Shown piece after piece: positions 38,331 to 47,607 of a stretch of 64,000 nt of DNA. Numbering within the stretch: the first letter of the stretch is position 1; each line of letters starts with the position of its first letter. Position numbers and translations under genes: made by a program. This DNA is from Bacteroides nordii WAL 11050 = JCM 12987 (lineage in GTDB: Bacteria; Bacteroidota; Bacteroidia; Bacteroidales; Bacteroidaceae). Below the pieces are notes generated by a model. That model was not told the DNA's origin and searched no databases. It saw only the letters and a list, made by a program, of their open reading frames with translations. The stretch is taken from contig BAJA01000019.1 of the NCBI GenBank assembly GCA_000613465.1, positions 34,451 to 98,450 of the forward strand. Reading direction: 5' to 3'.

Positions 38331-38936
38331 CCTCCAAGATACAGCTTTAACCATTGTAAATCAGCAACTTGCAAATTCTTGTCTCGTGATACAAAATCAG
38401 CGAGGGACAAAAACGGGACAAAAACACGGAAAAATAAAGTCAAGAACACTTTGCCCGAAATATCCCTTGTTGAATACCTCTGTTTCATTTGCAAAGGTAC
38501 AAATTTGTCCCTTGAAAAACGAGGGGAAATCCCTATTTCTCTCATTCACAACTCATTTTCCTACCATTGTACCCTAAATGTGGTTATTGCAAGCGATTTT
38601 GACCTCAAACAGCATGACTTGAGAAAATCGGGTGTTAAATTTTGTTTTGCACTCTGTTGGACATTTTCAAAAACGAGAACTGGCAATAGAACCAAAGATT
38701 TGCCACCCCTATTGTCCAATTCCTGACTTTGGGAGTGTTTGAACGATAAATATTTAAAGATGCTGAATTTCAGATGAGTGTCCGACCAATCTACCACGTT
38801 ACAGCATGGTAAAATAGAACCAAAGAATTGAAAATCAGCACTTTTAATAAACCATAACGGCTGCTTGAATATCATTGGCAACTATATACCTTTGCAGCCG
38901 AAATCGATAACGAAATAAACAAAATATCAGAATTAT
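38331..38936. other. Junction region between the rteC remnant and the mobilization block
   Basis: About 600 bases. Several frames are open but none looks like a protein. It includes short repeats of GGGACAAAAAC (about 38404-38425) and ends in the promoter listed next. A boundary between two mobile units probably lies here. Confidence 0.5.
38865..38894 (+). promoter_or_regulatory. Promoter of the HTH/mobilization genes
   Basis: TTG at 38865-38867, 19-base spacer, TACCTTTG at 38887-38894; the ATG of the next reading frame is at 38937. A full Bacteroidales promoter. Confidence 0.75.
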
Positions 38937-39267
38937 GACAGAAAAGAACGCATTAAAGATGAACCTCGACCATGAGCGCAAGATAGTGGAGCTTTAGTCG
39001 AGAGTGAACAAGTTGGAAAACCTTTGCTATATGACAAAGGAAGTGTTGAACCTTGAAGAGGCATCCGCCTTTCTCGGCATTGCCAAGAGTACGCTCTACA
39101 AGATGACGCATCTTAACCAGTTGCCGTACTTCAAGCCTGCTGGCAAGCTCATCTTCTTTGAGAAGAAAGCCTTGCTTGACTGGGTGCGAGGAGCAAGAGC
39201 AATGTCGGAGGAGGAGATAAGACTGGAGGCTGCAAACCGTCTGAATGAAATGAACAATAGACCATAG
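38937..39267 (+). CDS. HTH (excisionase-like) DNA-binding protein with an in-frame stop
   Basis: From ATG 38937 the frame reads MTEKNALKMNLDHERKIVEL, then TAG at 38997, then SRVNKLENLCYMTKEVLNLEEASAFLGIAKSTLYKMTHLNQLPYFKPAGKLIFFEKKALLDWV to 39267. The second part is a MerR/excisionase-type helix-turn-helix (HTH_17). Reading through the TAG gives a typical ~110-aa protein of this family; a CAG to TAG change is the likely cause. Initiation at GTG 39004 or ATG 39031 could still give a working DNA-binding domain. Confidence 0.7.
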
Positions 39268-39271
39268 CATC

Positions 39272-39619
39272 ATGACGAAAGATGAACTTGTAAACAGTCT
39301 GCAAAAACGTGACCCTCTGTTGGCTAATGCGGTCAGCAATATGGTAGACTACATTTCCGACCGCTTTCCTGCCGCTTACCCAAGCAAGGAACAGACGGAA
39401 TCCGTCAACGCTTACCTGCATTCAGTATTTGCAGACGGTGACGGAACCATGTCGGAAAGAAACTGTGAGCATCGAAGAATAGCATCACAGAAAATCACCA
39501 TCAATGCCATACAAGTGCTTGATAGCCCTCAACTTGACCGACTGCAATGTGTGCTTGACCATATCGCATACGACAAGGAGTATTATATGCCAGAAAGAGG
39601 CTTCGGCATGAGGCGATAG
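39272..39619 (+). CDS. Hypothetical protein of the mobilization block
   Basis: 115 aa (MTKDELVNSLQKRDPLLANAVSNMVDYISDRFPAAYPSKEQ). No known domain recognised; predicted helical, cytoplasmic. Spaced 4 bases after the HTH gene, so co-transcribed. Confidence 0.6.
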   Translation: MTKDELVNSLQKRDPLLANAVSNMVDYISDRFPAAYPSKEQTESVNAYLHSVFADGDGTMSERNCEHRRIASQKITINAIQVLDSPQLDRLQCVLDHIAYDKEYYMPERGFGMRR

Positions 39620-39690
39620 TTTCTCTTTTCACCGCAGAGATTTTCCGCATGACAGTAACAAAACATTTACACAACTAATATCATACAACG

Positions 39691-40341
39691 ATGAACAGTA
39701 ATATTTTCAACAGCATTATCCTGAGTAACGAACAAGTAAACTATCTGATGGGTGGCACGGCTGGCATCAATCGCCTTTCATGCCTTTATCAACTCATTCA
39801 GATTGTGACACGACAGATTGAAACCTCAAATGAGGTTGGGGAATCCACAACAGAATTGTGGGAAGTGAACATATCTGAGGTGGCTCTATCCAAACTATGG
39901 AAGTGTGACCGAAAGACCGTCTCCAAGATGCTTGACCACATGAACAAATTGGGCATCCTTTCTTCTATACAGACAAGACGGGGAAGTGTTCACACTTTGC
40001 TCTGCATTTCAGCATGGATTGTTGATGGCAAGAAGTGTGTCAATCCTCACTATGTTCCCATCAACCAAAGAAGCAACTATGACAAGTCAATTTCTTCTGC
40101 TTCCACAACCGCATTCCCTAACAAGGAAGATCCACCCATCAAAAATGGCGGTACTTCTCCTACACAACTTGCCAACAGTTCCTTTTCTTCCCTAACTTCT
40201 GGAAATGGCGATAATGGCAAGGAGGAAGATGTTCCACCGCCAAGCGTTTCAGACATGGAACTGGAGGCAGAAGCCAGAAGGCAATTCTTCAAGGAACAGA
40301 TGGAAGCAGAGGATGCCCCACAATTGCTGTTACTTGGGTAA
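39691..40341 (+). CDS. Winged-helix-like protein of the mobilization block
   Basis: 216 aa. Residues about 45-105 (VNISEVALSKLWKCDRKTVSKMLDHMNKLGILSSIQTRRGSVHTL) look like a winged helix-turn-helix; a low-complexity, serine- and proline-rich C-terminus follows. It could be a regulator or a replication/relaxosome accessory protein. Function not established. Confidence 0.6.
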   Translation: MNSNIFNSIILSNEQVNYLMGGTAGINRLSCLYQLIQIVTRQIETSNEVGESTTELWEVNISEVALSKLWKCDRKTVSKMLDHMNKLGILSSIQTRRGSVHTLLCISAWIVDGKKCVNPHYVPINQRSNYDKSISSASTTAFPNKEDPPIKNGGTSPTQLANSSFSSLTSGNGDNGKEEDVPPPSVSDMELEAEARRQFFKEQMEAEDAPQLLLLG

Positions 40342-40439
40342 TTTGAGAACCGTTATACAATAAGTCTGTGAACATGTGCAGCCACAGTGCGTAGCGTGCA
40401 TGTGCGTAAACTCTGATAGCAGTGCTATGCAAGAAATAC

Positions 40440-40515
40440 CAATGTCATACAAACGCACTTCGTTTGTCCGTATGCCAATGGACTTCTTGAACGCTCGCAA
40501 GCTCGCATTGGGTTG
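40440..40515 (+). other. Probable origin of transfer (oriT)
   Basis: Non-coding stretch directly upstream of the mobC-like and relaxase genes with nested inverted repeats: CATAC/GTATG (40446-40450, 40470-40474) around CAAACG/CGTTTG (40450-40455, 40461-40466), and CCAATG/CATTGG (40475-40480, 40506-40511), plus a direct repeat GCTCGC. Such structure upstream of mob genes is typical of oriT. The nick site cannot be fixed from the sequence. Confidence 0.5.
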
Positions 40516-40542
40516 CACACTTTTATAGAAGCAATACTTGGT

Positions 40543-40914
40543 ATGAATAAGAAGAATATAGAAAAGGAGGCACCGAAATATACGAGCCGCCTAATAGTAA
40601 GGCTTACGCCACAGCTTCATAAGGAGATAGCGGAATATGCTGCTCTTTGCGGACTGACAACAAGCGCATACGCACGCAAGCGGTTGGAGGGCAAATATCC
40701 CAAACAACGCTTGACTGACAAAGAAATGGAGGCTTTGAACAGCCTATCGGATGCCAGGGGCGATATACAGAAATTGTTCGGCTTCCTCAAAGGTCGTCCG
40801 CTTACGGAACGTGAGAATATTCTCCGCAGCGAAATCTTCATGAAACGATGGAGAACAAGTGTAGAGGTAATCTTGAACCGCATGATTGAGATAGAGAAAT
40901 ACTTAACACAATAG
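40543..40914 (+). CDS. MobC-like relaxosome accessory protein
   Basis: About 123 aa from ATG 40543 (MNKKNIEKEAPKYTSRLIVRLTPQLHKEIAEYAALCGLTTSAYARKRLEGK). This is the ribbon-helix-helix-like DNA-binding start of MobC proteins, followed by a helical region. It should bind oriT and help the relaxase open the strands. 14 bases before the relaxase gene. Confidence 0.8.
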   Translation: MNKKNIEKEAPKYTSRLIVRLTPQLHKEIAEYAALCGLTTSAYARKRLEGKYPKQRLTDKEMEALNSLSDARGDIQKLFGFLKGRPLTERENILRSEIFMKRWRTSVEVILNRMIEIEKYLTQ

Positions 40915-40928
40915 AACATACGACATCT

Positions 40929-42161
40929 ATGATAGCAAAAGCAAAGGTAATAAGTCATGGCACAAATGCCATACGTTACTCAGTAGATAAGGACAAGGCG
41001 GAGATTGTAAAGACCAATCTCTTGCCCGATGATATTTCCCCAACGGCAATGTGGGCAAGAATGCTTGCCTTGCAGAAGAAGTTTGAGGACAGGTTGAACC
41101 GTTATCATCCGCTCAAACGTAACATGATACGTATTGAAGTTTCCCCAACCTCGGATGAAACACAAGGGTGGACGATAGAGGACTGGCAGAGGTTGGCGGA
41201 TGACTTTATCCGTGAGTTCGATGCTGTTGACCTTTCCGCCAAGTCGAAGCGCAAAAGTGCAAAGGCAACCAATCTCAAAGACAGCCAATATGTAGTTGCA
41301 CTTCATCGTGACAGCAAGAGTGGCATTATGCACCTTCACATTGATGCAAACCGCATAGACATAAAGGGCAACGTGAACGATGCCCATTACATCTATGAGA
41401 GAGCAATGATGGCAGCATCCAAGACTGGACAACAACGAGGTTGGAAAGATGCACAAGAGGTGAGCCAACGAAACAAGGACATGATAGCGCAGGACTGCCT
41501 GTCAGTTTTAGCCAGGATGCCACGCTTTGATTGGGGACTATACACAAAATGCCTCACGCAAATAGGATATGATGTCAAACTACAATCCGACAGTAAAGGA
41601 CAAGTGCGTGGGTATTCCATTAGGCGAGGAAACTCCATTTACAAGTCTTCTGAACTCGGCAAAGGGCGTTGTCTCATGCCGTCAAAGATAGAAAAGACTT
41701 GGGCAAAATTGCATCCGCAGGAATGGAAAAGGCCAATTGTTGGTTCGCTAAGGGGTGCAGAAAATGGACAACCGAAAAATGTTGTGTCAATGGCAAAGCC
41801 AATGCACACTATGGACAACACTTCCAAGATGCGACATTTCAACTTCTCCACAGACGAGTTCCATCATTACCCTGTGGATATTCCGCAACCATGTCTTGAT
41901 GTCATAGACAAGAATATCGCCCTTGATGCAGACAATGTTTTTGCCAAGATTGAGGACGTGCAAAAGACAGCAATTCTTCTCTTTGCTGAATACATTGATG
42001 CTGCAACAACTATAGCTGCCCAGTCTGGAGGTGGCGGAGGTGGTGCAACCTCTGGTTGGGGACGAGACAAAGACGAGGATGAACTTTCGTGGGCGCATCG
42101 TTGTGCTATGATGGCTAACCGCTTATGCAGTCCACGCAAGAAACGGGGATATGACAGATAA
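40929..42161 (+). CDS. Relaxase/mobilization nuclease
   Basis: 410 aa. Starts MIAKAKVISHGTNAIRYSVDKDKAE; the metal-binding motif MHLHIDANRID (His-x-His) is near residue 138, with SQYVVALHRDSKSG before it. Relaxases nick oriT and lead the strand into a recipient through a conjugation channel supplied by another element. The C-terminal part (GGGGGGATSGW) has a glycine-rich linker. Intact. Confidence 0.88.
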   Translation: MIAKAKVISHGTNAIRYSVDKDKAEIVKTNLLPDDISPTAMWARMLALQKKFEDRLNRYHPLKRNMIRIEVSPTSDETQGWTIEDWQRLADDFIREFDAVDLSAKSKRKSAKATNLKDSQYVVALHRDSKSGIMHLHIDANRIDIKGNVNDAHYIYERAMMAASKTGQQRGWKDAQEVSQRNKDMIAQDCLSVLARMPRFDWGLYTKCLTQIGYDVKLQSDSKGQVRGYSIRRGNSIYKSSELGKGRCLMPSKIEKTWAKLHPQEWKRPIVGSLRGAENGQPKNVVSMAKPMHTMDNTSKMRHFNFSTDEFHHYPVDIPQPCLDVIDKNIALDADNVFAKIEDVQKTAILLFAEYIDAATTIAAQSGGGGGGATSGWGRDKDEDELSWAHRCAMMANRLCSPRKKRGYDR

Positions 42162-42188
42162 CAAAATACAACCATAAAAATTTTCATT

Positions 42189-42740
42189 ATGGCAATAGGC
42201 AAAAGTAAACTCTCAGATATGGATTTTGGTTCTTTTAAGGACACGATTGACAAGAATATCGAAACCGATAAGGCTTCAGATAGGTTCGACCGACAACTGC
42301 AAGCATACAAGGAGGCTGGAGTAAAACTTGATGCAGCAAATAACAGTATCTCTGCAGCCAAGGATTCTTTGAACGAAGCCACTACCGCTTTCAATGAGGT
42401 TGTGGACGATGCAAATGCTGCTGTTCAACATCTCTTTGAAACTTTTGAAAAATTCCATGCCTTCACCTTCAAGGCTAAACTCTCCTCTGATGATTTGAAC
42501 AAACTTTCTGAGCTCCAAAAGCAGATTGTTGTTGGTGGAACGCAATTATTGGAAGAACACAGAAATGAAACTAAGAAAATACTCTCCAGTCATTTCTATA
42601 ATATGGCAAACAAAATGGCACAGAATGAGGGCGTATGGCTATCTAACATTTGGATGAAGACTTTGCTATGGATTTTCTTGCCATGCTTCATCTTTACTAT
42701 TTCAACAATAGTCGTGTGGATCGTTTTGAAATGCAAGTGA
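42189..42740 (+). CDS. Coiled-coil protein with C-terminal membrane helix
   Basis: 183 aa. A long helical/coiled-coil region (residues 20-140) and one hydrophobic segment near the end (TLLWIFLPCFIFTISTIVVWIVL). Similar small proteins follow relaxase genes in Bacteroidales mobilizable elements; they may link the relaxosome to the membrane. Unrecognised at the family level. Confidence 0.65.
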   Translation: MAIGKSKLSDMDFGSFKDTIDKNIETDKASDRFDRQLQAYKEAGVKLDAANNSISAAKDSLNEATTAFNEVVDDANAAVQHLFETFEKFHAFTFKAKLSSDDLNKLSELQKQIVVGGTQLLEEHRNETKKILSSHFYNMANKMAQNEGVWLSNIWMKTLLWIFLPCFIFTISTIVVWIVLKCK

Positions 42741-42809
42741 AAGCGACAGTAAGTCGTCAGTTCCATCACCGTGTAAAGAACTGGCGACCTGTTGTTTGCC
42801 CGAACGACA

Positions 42810-43000
42810 TTACCAAGTAATTACCTTATCAACAATCTCTTGTTGTTCTAGACTACTTCTTCGCAGATATATGCGAGTGGTTTCGATGCTTTTATGCCCC
42901 ATGAGGTCAGCAAGTAATGCTATGTCATTGAATTTTTCCAAGAAATTCTTAGCATAGCGATGACGGAATGAATGCGGATAAACGGCACAGTTGCATAAGT
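42810..43000 (-). pseudogene. C-terminal remnant of a tyrosine recombinase
   Basis: Reading the minus strand gives ...YPHSFRHRYAKNFLEKFNDIALLADLMGHKSIETTRIYLRRSS...DKVITW then TAA at 42810. This is the end of an integrase: HSFRH (His-x-x-Arg), GHKS, and the nucleophile Tyr in RIYL. The frame loses identity near 43000, where the IS4-type element begins. The N-terminal part was not found. It may be the original integrase of the mobilizable unit. Confidence 0.8.
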
Positions 43001-44325
43001 CCGTGGCTTAAATTTGTAGTATAGGTATATATCTTCTTGTTTAATGCTTACTAGTGATGCGATATTATTCGCTTAACTATAGTTATATATTTGATATTTA
43101 ATTATTTACAAGCGTTCTTTGTTTTTTGATTTGAAATTGATTGAGTAATTTTGCAGCCAAAACTGCAAGATTATGAACATCGGCAAATATATCTTTGCTC
43201 AAGTCATCGACTTCATACCTCGATACCAATTTGACAAGTTGGTGAAGAAGTACAAAGGTGACTGGCATGCAAAAGATTTATCCTGCTATAGCCAGTTGCT
43301 TCACCTGCTATTTGGTCAGATTACTGGTTGCGTATCCATCCGTGATATTTGTCTGTGCCTAGAGGCTCATGGAAGTAGCATATACCACTTGGGAATTCGC
43401 AAGTCTGTCAATCAATCCAATTTATGTCGTGCTAATGAGAAAAGAGACTATCGCATCTACGAAGGACTTGGCATGTATTTAATCAGTATCGTCCGACCAA
43501 TGTATTCAAACACAAAGGTTACTGAGATAACAATAGACAATGTCCTCTATGCGCTTGACTCCACAACTATCTCAACAAGCATTGTTCTGGCTGCATGGGC
43601 ATTGGGCAAGTATAGCAAAGGCGCAGTCAAAATGCACACACTGCTGGATCTTCGTGGAAGCATTCCTGCAAATATCCATATTACAGATGGGAAATGGCAT
43701 GACAGCAATGAACTGGATGAGATTGTGCCTGAGGCATTTGCGTTCTATATGATGGACAAAGCATATGTTGATTTCATTGCTTTGTTTCGCTTTCATAAAG
43801 CCGGTGCATATTGGATAAGTCGTCCCAAAGATAATATGAGATACGAGGTCGTTAACCATCGTCTTGACTTTGATCCAAGTACAGGAATCTGTGGCGATTT
43901 TATCATAAAGCTGACTACCCATAAGTCGAAGAAACTCTACCCAGAACCAATCCGGATGGTTACTTACCATGACTCGGTAACAGGCAATGATGTGGAATTT
44001 ATTACCAACAATTTTGAGATCAGTGCCATTGAGGTCACCAATCTATACCGTCATAGATGGGATATTGAGGTTTTCTTCAAGTGGATAAAGCAGAATATCG
44101 TAGTGAAGAACTTGTGGGGATATTCAGAGAATGCAGTACGTACTCATTTGTGGGTTGCTATTATTGCATATCTGATAATCGCCAAAATCAAGGCTGACTA
44201 CAAAAGTCCGTATTCAATCACCGAGGTGGCTACCTTAATAAGGATCTCCGCACTAGAAAGGGTGGATTTGAGAGACCTCATAACTAAGCCAAAGGACTCA
44301 ATCATTCAAAACCAATTCGCATCCG
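43000..44325 (+). mobile_element. IS4-family element, ends approximate
   Basis: Left end inferred from the sudden end of the integrase remnant; right end from the switch into IS30 sequence. I could not find terminal repeats or target duplications by eye, so one end may be deleted. Confidence 0.5.
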
Positions 44326-44330
44326 TTGTC
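43173..44330 (+). CDS. IS4-family transposase (C-terminus fused to IS30 antisense)
   Basis: The family part is ~385 aa: ALDSTTISTS (first Asp), MMDKAYVDF (second Asp) and YRHRWDIEVFFKWIKQNIVVK (Y-R-E-K motif with the catalytic Glu). It starts at ATG 43173. After IIQNQF the frame continues to 44447 through sequence that is the antisense of an IS30 transposase gene, so the natural stop was lost at the junction (~44310-44325). The catalytic core is complete. Confidence 0.85.
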
Positions 44331-45011
44331 TGTGGTTATCGTGTGAACGAACTCCCTATACGGGAAAAGCAGCCTAGCCACGACTTTCACCGTAGGCACA
44401 GCCTTGCGTCCGCACTTCAGTCTCTCCATCAGAATGAAGTTGGTTGAACGTTCCGTAAGCGTGACAATGGCGTGGCCGTAAGAATCCACGATGGTATCCA
44501 TCTCCCAATCGCCGAAGCGTGTGCCGTCCGCCTCCTTGGGACGGTCGTGGATGCTTGTGCGATTGGCTATGTTTGTGGCCTTGGTGGGGCGTGTCGCCTT
44601 GACTCTCTTGGTATACTTAAGCTCATGCGGCATATGTTTCGCAAGACGTCCGCTGGCGTCTGCATGCACGTGGTTGTAGATGGTCTGTATTGCGATATGA
44701 ATACCCTCCTTGCGCAAGACGCCGGCAATCTGCGATGGTGACCAGTCCTCTTCCTCTATCATTTGCTCGATACGCCACCATAATTCCGCCGGCTTGCGGT
44801 GATTGCCCTCCAGCCCGTGCTTGCGCGCTTCCGCCTTGCGTTGGGCTGTGCGCCACACGTATTCGCCGTTGGTGTTGCTGTTGCGTCTGATCTCTCGAAG
44901 CACAGTGGACGCGGACACCTCGATTTCGCGAGATATTCTACTTATGCTCCACTTCCTTTTTATTCCCAGGTATATTTCGTACCTTTGTTCTGAGGTTAAT
45001 TGATTGTACAT
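44310..45011 (-). pseudogene. IS30-family transposase, C-terminus missing
   Basis: Starts at ATG 45011 (MYNQLTSEQRYEIYLGIKRKWSISRISREI), the IS30 helix-turn-helix. It continues through SPSQIAGVLRKEGI and FGDWEMDTIVDS (first Asp) to TTDNGCE (second Asp), then ends abruptly at the IS4 junction. The third catalytic residue (Glu of the last motif) is lost, so this copy cannot transpose by itself. Confidence 0.88.
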
Positions 45012-45037
45012 AGCAATACAAGAATAATTAATCTTTG

Positions 45038-45060
45038 GGAGACTTCGGTCTCCTTTTTTT
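45038..45060 (+). terminator. Rho-independent terminator in the IS30 leader
   Basis: GGAGAC-TTCG-GTCTCC followed by seven T (45038-45060) on the plus strand. A UUCG tetraloop hairpin like this would block read-through from the IS side into the neighbouring genes. Confidence 0.8.
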
Positions 45061-45130
45061 GTTTGTATTGCTGTCAGACGTTCTTGGGGGCTTTGCGCCC
45101 CCGCCACTTAGGCTTCCCCCGCAGTGTTTT

Positions 45131-45421
45131 TCATAGTTTTACCCCGAAAATCGTTGCACTTCTATTTGGACACTGCAGCGTTCCCTCCGTCTTGCCCCCT
45201 TCTTGGTTTCTGCCGGCCATCTCCCTGAGAAATAAAATATCAGCTCCGTTAATAGGACCAGATATTACCAGAGAGGTTGTGGTATACTTTTCTGCCCCGG
45301 ATATTTTCTCGGAAAGTTTTCCGGGAGTTTCCAATATCACCGTTTTCTGTGCATAAGCCACACAGCAAAGCAAAGATAACGCTATTACCGTCAGGCCTTT
45401 TCTGAATGTAAAGATTTGCAT
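45131..45421 (-). pseudogene. BspA-like leucine-rich-repeat surface protein, N-terminal fragment
   Basis: Signal peptide about 1-24 (SLLCCVAYAQ). Then KTVILETPGKLSEKISGAEKYTTTSLVISGPINGADILFLREMAG, the N-terminal cap of BspA/internalin-type LRR proteins. The repeats are absent: the sequence ends at the IS30 border. The insertion probably removed the remainder of the gene. It was the last gene of the 45.5-58.7 kb operon. Confidence 0.65.
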
Positions 45422-45509
45422 AGTTCTTTTTTTATTTGATTAATAAATCGGATTCGTATATACCTTTTTTTCCTAGCGAAGAATTGGTAAAGATATGGAA
45501 AATATTGTC

Positions 45510-46421
45510 TTATTTCTTCTCGTAAGGTATGACAATCTTGAAACCCCGACCACGAAGCACAACATCTTTTTCCCTCACCTCTTCTACGTATAATTTACAA
45601 TTGCCCTCTTTCAATCCGCTACTTGCGAACTCATCAGGATAAAGCATCGAGAACGAGACATCAATATGTGTTCCAGCCACGGGATTGACAACAGCAGGTG
45701 TTATCTTCAAAACCTTCCGGGAAGAATATGGGTGCGCACCGTTGCAGAGCCACACTCCCACACCGGGACGCCGCACGGCCATCACCGTGTTCATCTGCTC
45801 GTAAAGACTGTGCGAAGTGGTGCCATAGATGCCCACGCGACCGGCCGTACCATCGCAGCGCACAACGACTTTCAGAGTCTTCTCTTTCTTGTCTTGCGAG
45901 ATGACCCGTATCATCGCCTCACCCTCGTAATAGGCTTGAATTTCCAAGATGTTGGTCTTTGCGTTCCACTTCGCATTGATTACTTTGTCCGAGTCTTCTA
46001 TCTTCAAGTCGACGATGTCTCCCCCACCGTTCAAGCTCACGAACTTACTTTCATCACGAGGATAAAGTCTTATTTCCGACTGGCTGATACTGAGTTCAGG
46101 AACCACCACGTTGATTTCCACACGCTTTTTGAAGTCGCCAGAAATGATGGTGGCATAGGTTCGTCCCTCCCATATCCCACTGATGCGCAAGGTATCTTTG
46201 CTGATCTTGACCTCCGCGACTTTCGAGTCGGCAACATTGGCCATATATTTTCCAGTTCCCCCGCTGAGAATAATGGTTCGGGTAGACAGCTTATTGAGCG
46301 AAACCTCGGTGATGTTGTCAGTTCCCAAGCGGATGTCCTTCTTTTCCTGTACGTTGTCGCTGTCGCATGCAGCAAACACGATGCCGCAACATAGCAGCAA
46401 ATAAAAAAGTATTTGTTTCAT
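45510..46421 (-). CDS. Ig-like-fold lipoprotein of the TonB operon
   Basis: About 303 aa from ATG 46421 (MKQILFYLLLCCGIVFAACDSD), lipobox FAAC. The rest is two or three beta-sandwich repeats (LSTRTIILSGGTGKYMANVADSKVAEVKISKDTLRISG) like bacterial Ig-like/BACON-type domains. Surface or periplasmic anchor expected. Its start overlaps the upstream gene's stop by a few bases if the longer start (46439) is used. Family unassigned. Confidence 0.7.
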   Translation of the reverse strand: MKQILFYLLLCCGIVFAACDSDNVQEKKDIRLGTDNITEVSLNKLSTRTIILSGGTGKYMANVADSKVAEVKISKDTLRISGIWEGRTYATIISGDFKKRVEINVVVPELSISQSEIRLYPRDESKFVSLNGGGDIVDLKIEDSDKVINAKWNAKTNILEIQAYYEGEAMIRVISQDKKEKTLKVVVRCDGTAGRVGIYGTTSHSLYEQMNTVMAVRRPGVGVWLCNGAHPYSSRKVLKITPAVVNPVAGTHIDVSFSMLYPDEFASSGLKEGNCKLYVEEVREKDVVLRGRGFKIVIPYEKK

Positions 46422-46428
46422 CGTTTTT

Positions 46429-47592
46429 CTAATCCACATTCAATTTGTATTCTATATCCCATTTGCGTTCAGGCGTCTCTGTGATTTCGATTTGCAGGAT
46501 ATGCTGCCCCTTGCCCGTGAAGATAATGCTACCATTAACAGGCGTCACAGGCATTCCGTCTACCCTGTATATGATTTTGGCGTCGGGATCGGCCAAATCG
46601 TGATAGAACAGCCGCAGTGTGCGGGGACAGGTTCCGACCTCACGCACTGTGTACAAATAAGGAACGCGATCTTCCTTGTCAATGCCCGTATTCATCCGTT
46701 GGGTCTGTTGCGTGAGCGGAGCAGAAGGAGCCGATATATCCGACCCCTTGACAGAACACACGCTGAACTGATAGGATTTGCCCGGTTCGAGTCGCTCGAC
46801 GATATAGGATGTCCCTTCTGTAGTAGCCACTTTTTCTCCATTCATTATGATTTGATAGCTTACATTTTCTTCGGCAATGGCATTCCACGACAGCTCCATT
46901 TCTCGCTGCTGCGGTCTGACCACGACATTGGAAGGCGCTTCGAGCGCCGCTGAGGGTTTCCCCTCTTTGGTCTGCACGAATGAGATGTCGTCGATAAGAA
47001 TGCAACCGCCGGATTCTGCCGACTTGTAATCGTTTTCAATATAGAGGCCCACTCCAGCCTTGTCTACTCCAGCAGGAGCCTTGAATGTAAATGTCTTCTG
47101 TTGCCACTGATCCGAGAAATCCGTTGCTTTTTCTTTGTCGCGCGTCTCTTTCTTTATGGATGTCGTGCCCTTATACCAGTCTACCGTTACCGTGATATTG
47201 GGATTCTTGACATTACCCTTATACCAATAGGTAAGGCGGTATTCTCCGCCAGCCTCAATCGCGATGTGATAAGGGTTGAAATTCTCGTCGCGCGAGAAGA
47301 ACGAGCCCCCATTGGGATATACTTTCACGGCGAATACACCGCTGTGCGCATCCTTGATTCTCGTATAGAACAACGACGAGTTGAAAGACCAATAAAGCGG
47401 TTTTTGATAAGGATCAAAATAGCCGGGAGGTTCTTCCTCCTCATCCTCTTCGTCGTCTTCTCCTGATGGAGGAGGCGTAACTTTGGCGTATTCTTCAAAT
47501 CCGCCATTGGGAATTAGTTCTTTCCCCAACTGTGCCTTCGCCGTAAACGAAAGCGACAATAATAATAAAATGAAATAGATTCTATGTATCAT
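46429..47592 (-). CDS. Secreted protein with carbohydrate-binding-like and fibronectin III domains
   Basis: 387 aa. Signal peptide about 1-20 (FTAKAQ). Residues 25-205 look like a jelly-roll domain (LIPNGGFEEY, YWYKGNVKNPNITVTVDW, GGCILIDDISF), with an acidic insert (DDEEDEEEEPP). Residues about 215-300 are a fibronectin type III domain (APSNVVVRPQQREMELSWNAI). The C-terminus is a beta-rich region. No enzyme motif. Probably binds a substrate at the surface; its place among TonB/SusCD genes supports that. Confidence 0.75.
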   Translation of the reverse strand: MIHRIYFILLLLSLSFTAKAQLGKELIPNGGFEEYAKVTPPPSGEDDEEDEEEEPPGYFDPYQKPLYWSFNSSLFYTRIKDAHSGVFAVKVYPNGGSFFSRDENFNPYHIAIEAGGEYRLTYWYKGNVKNPNITVTVDWYKGTTSIKKETRDKEKATDFSDQWQQKTFTFKAPAGVDKAGVGLYIENDYKSAESGGCILIDDISFVQTKEGKPSAALEAPSNVVVRPQQREMELSWNAIAEENVSYQIIMNGEKVATTEGTSYIVERLEPGKSYQFSVCSVKGSDISAPSAPLTQQTQRMNTGIDKEDRVPYLYTVREVGTCPRTLRLFYHDLADPDAKIIYRVDGMPVTPVNGSIIFTGKGQHILQIEITETPERKWDIEYKLNVD

Positions 47593-47607
47593 TCTGTGTG
47601 AAGTTTG

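Noticed and set aside
38314..38577. 87-aa ORF and the C-terminal part of the 37983-38726 frame
   Set aside because: The sequence loses resemblance to RteC after ~38300 and the frame continues through low-complexity repeats; probably chance.
44340..44447. C-terminal extension of the IS4 transposase as a real domain
   Set aside because: It is the antisense of the IS30 transposase gene, so it is an artefact of the junction.
45666..46394. 242-aa plus-strand ORF and other long plus-strand ORFs in 45-58 kb
   Set aside because: They lie opposite clear minus-strand lipoprotein and receptor genes; long shadows are common in GC-richer DNA.
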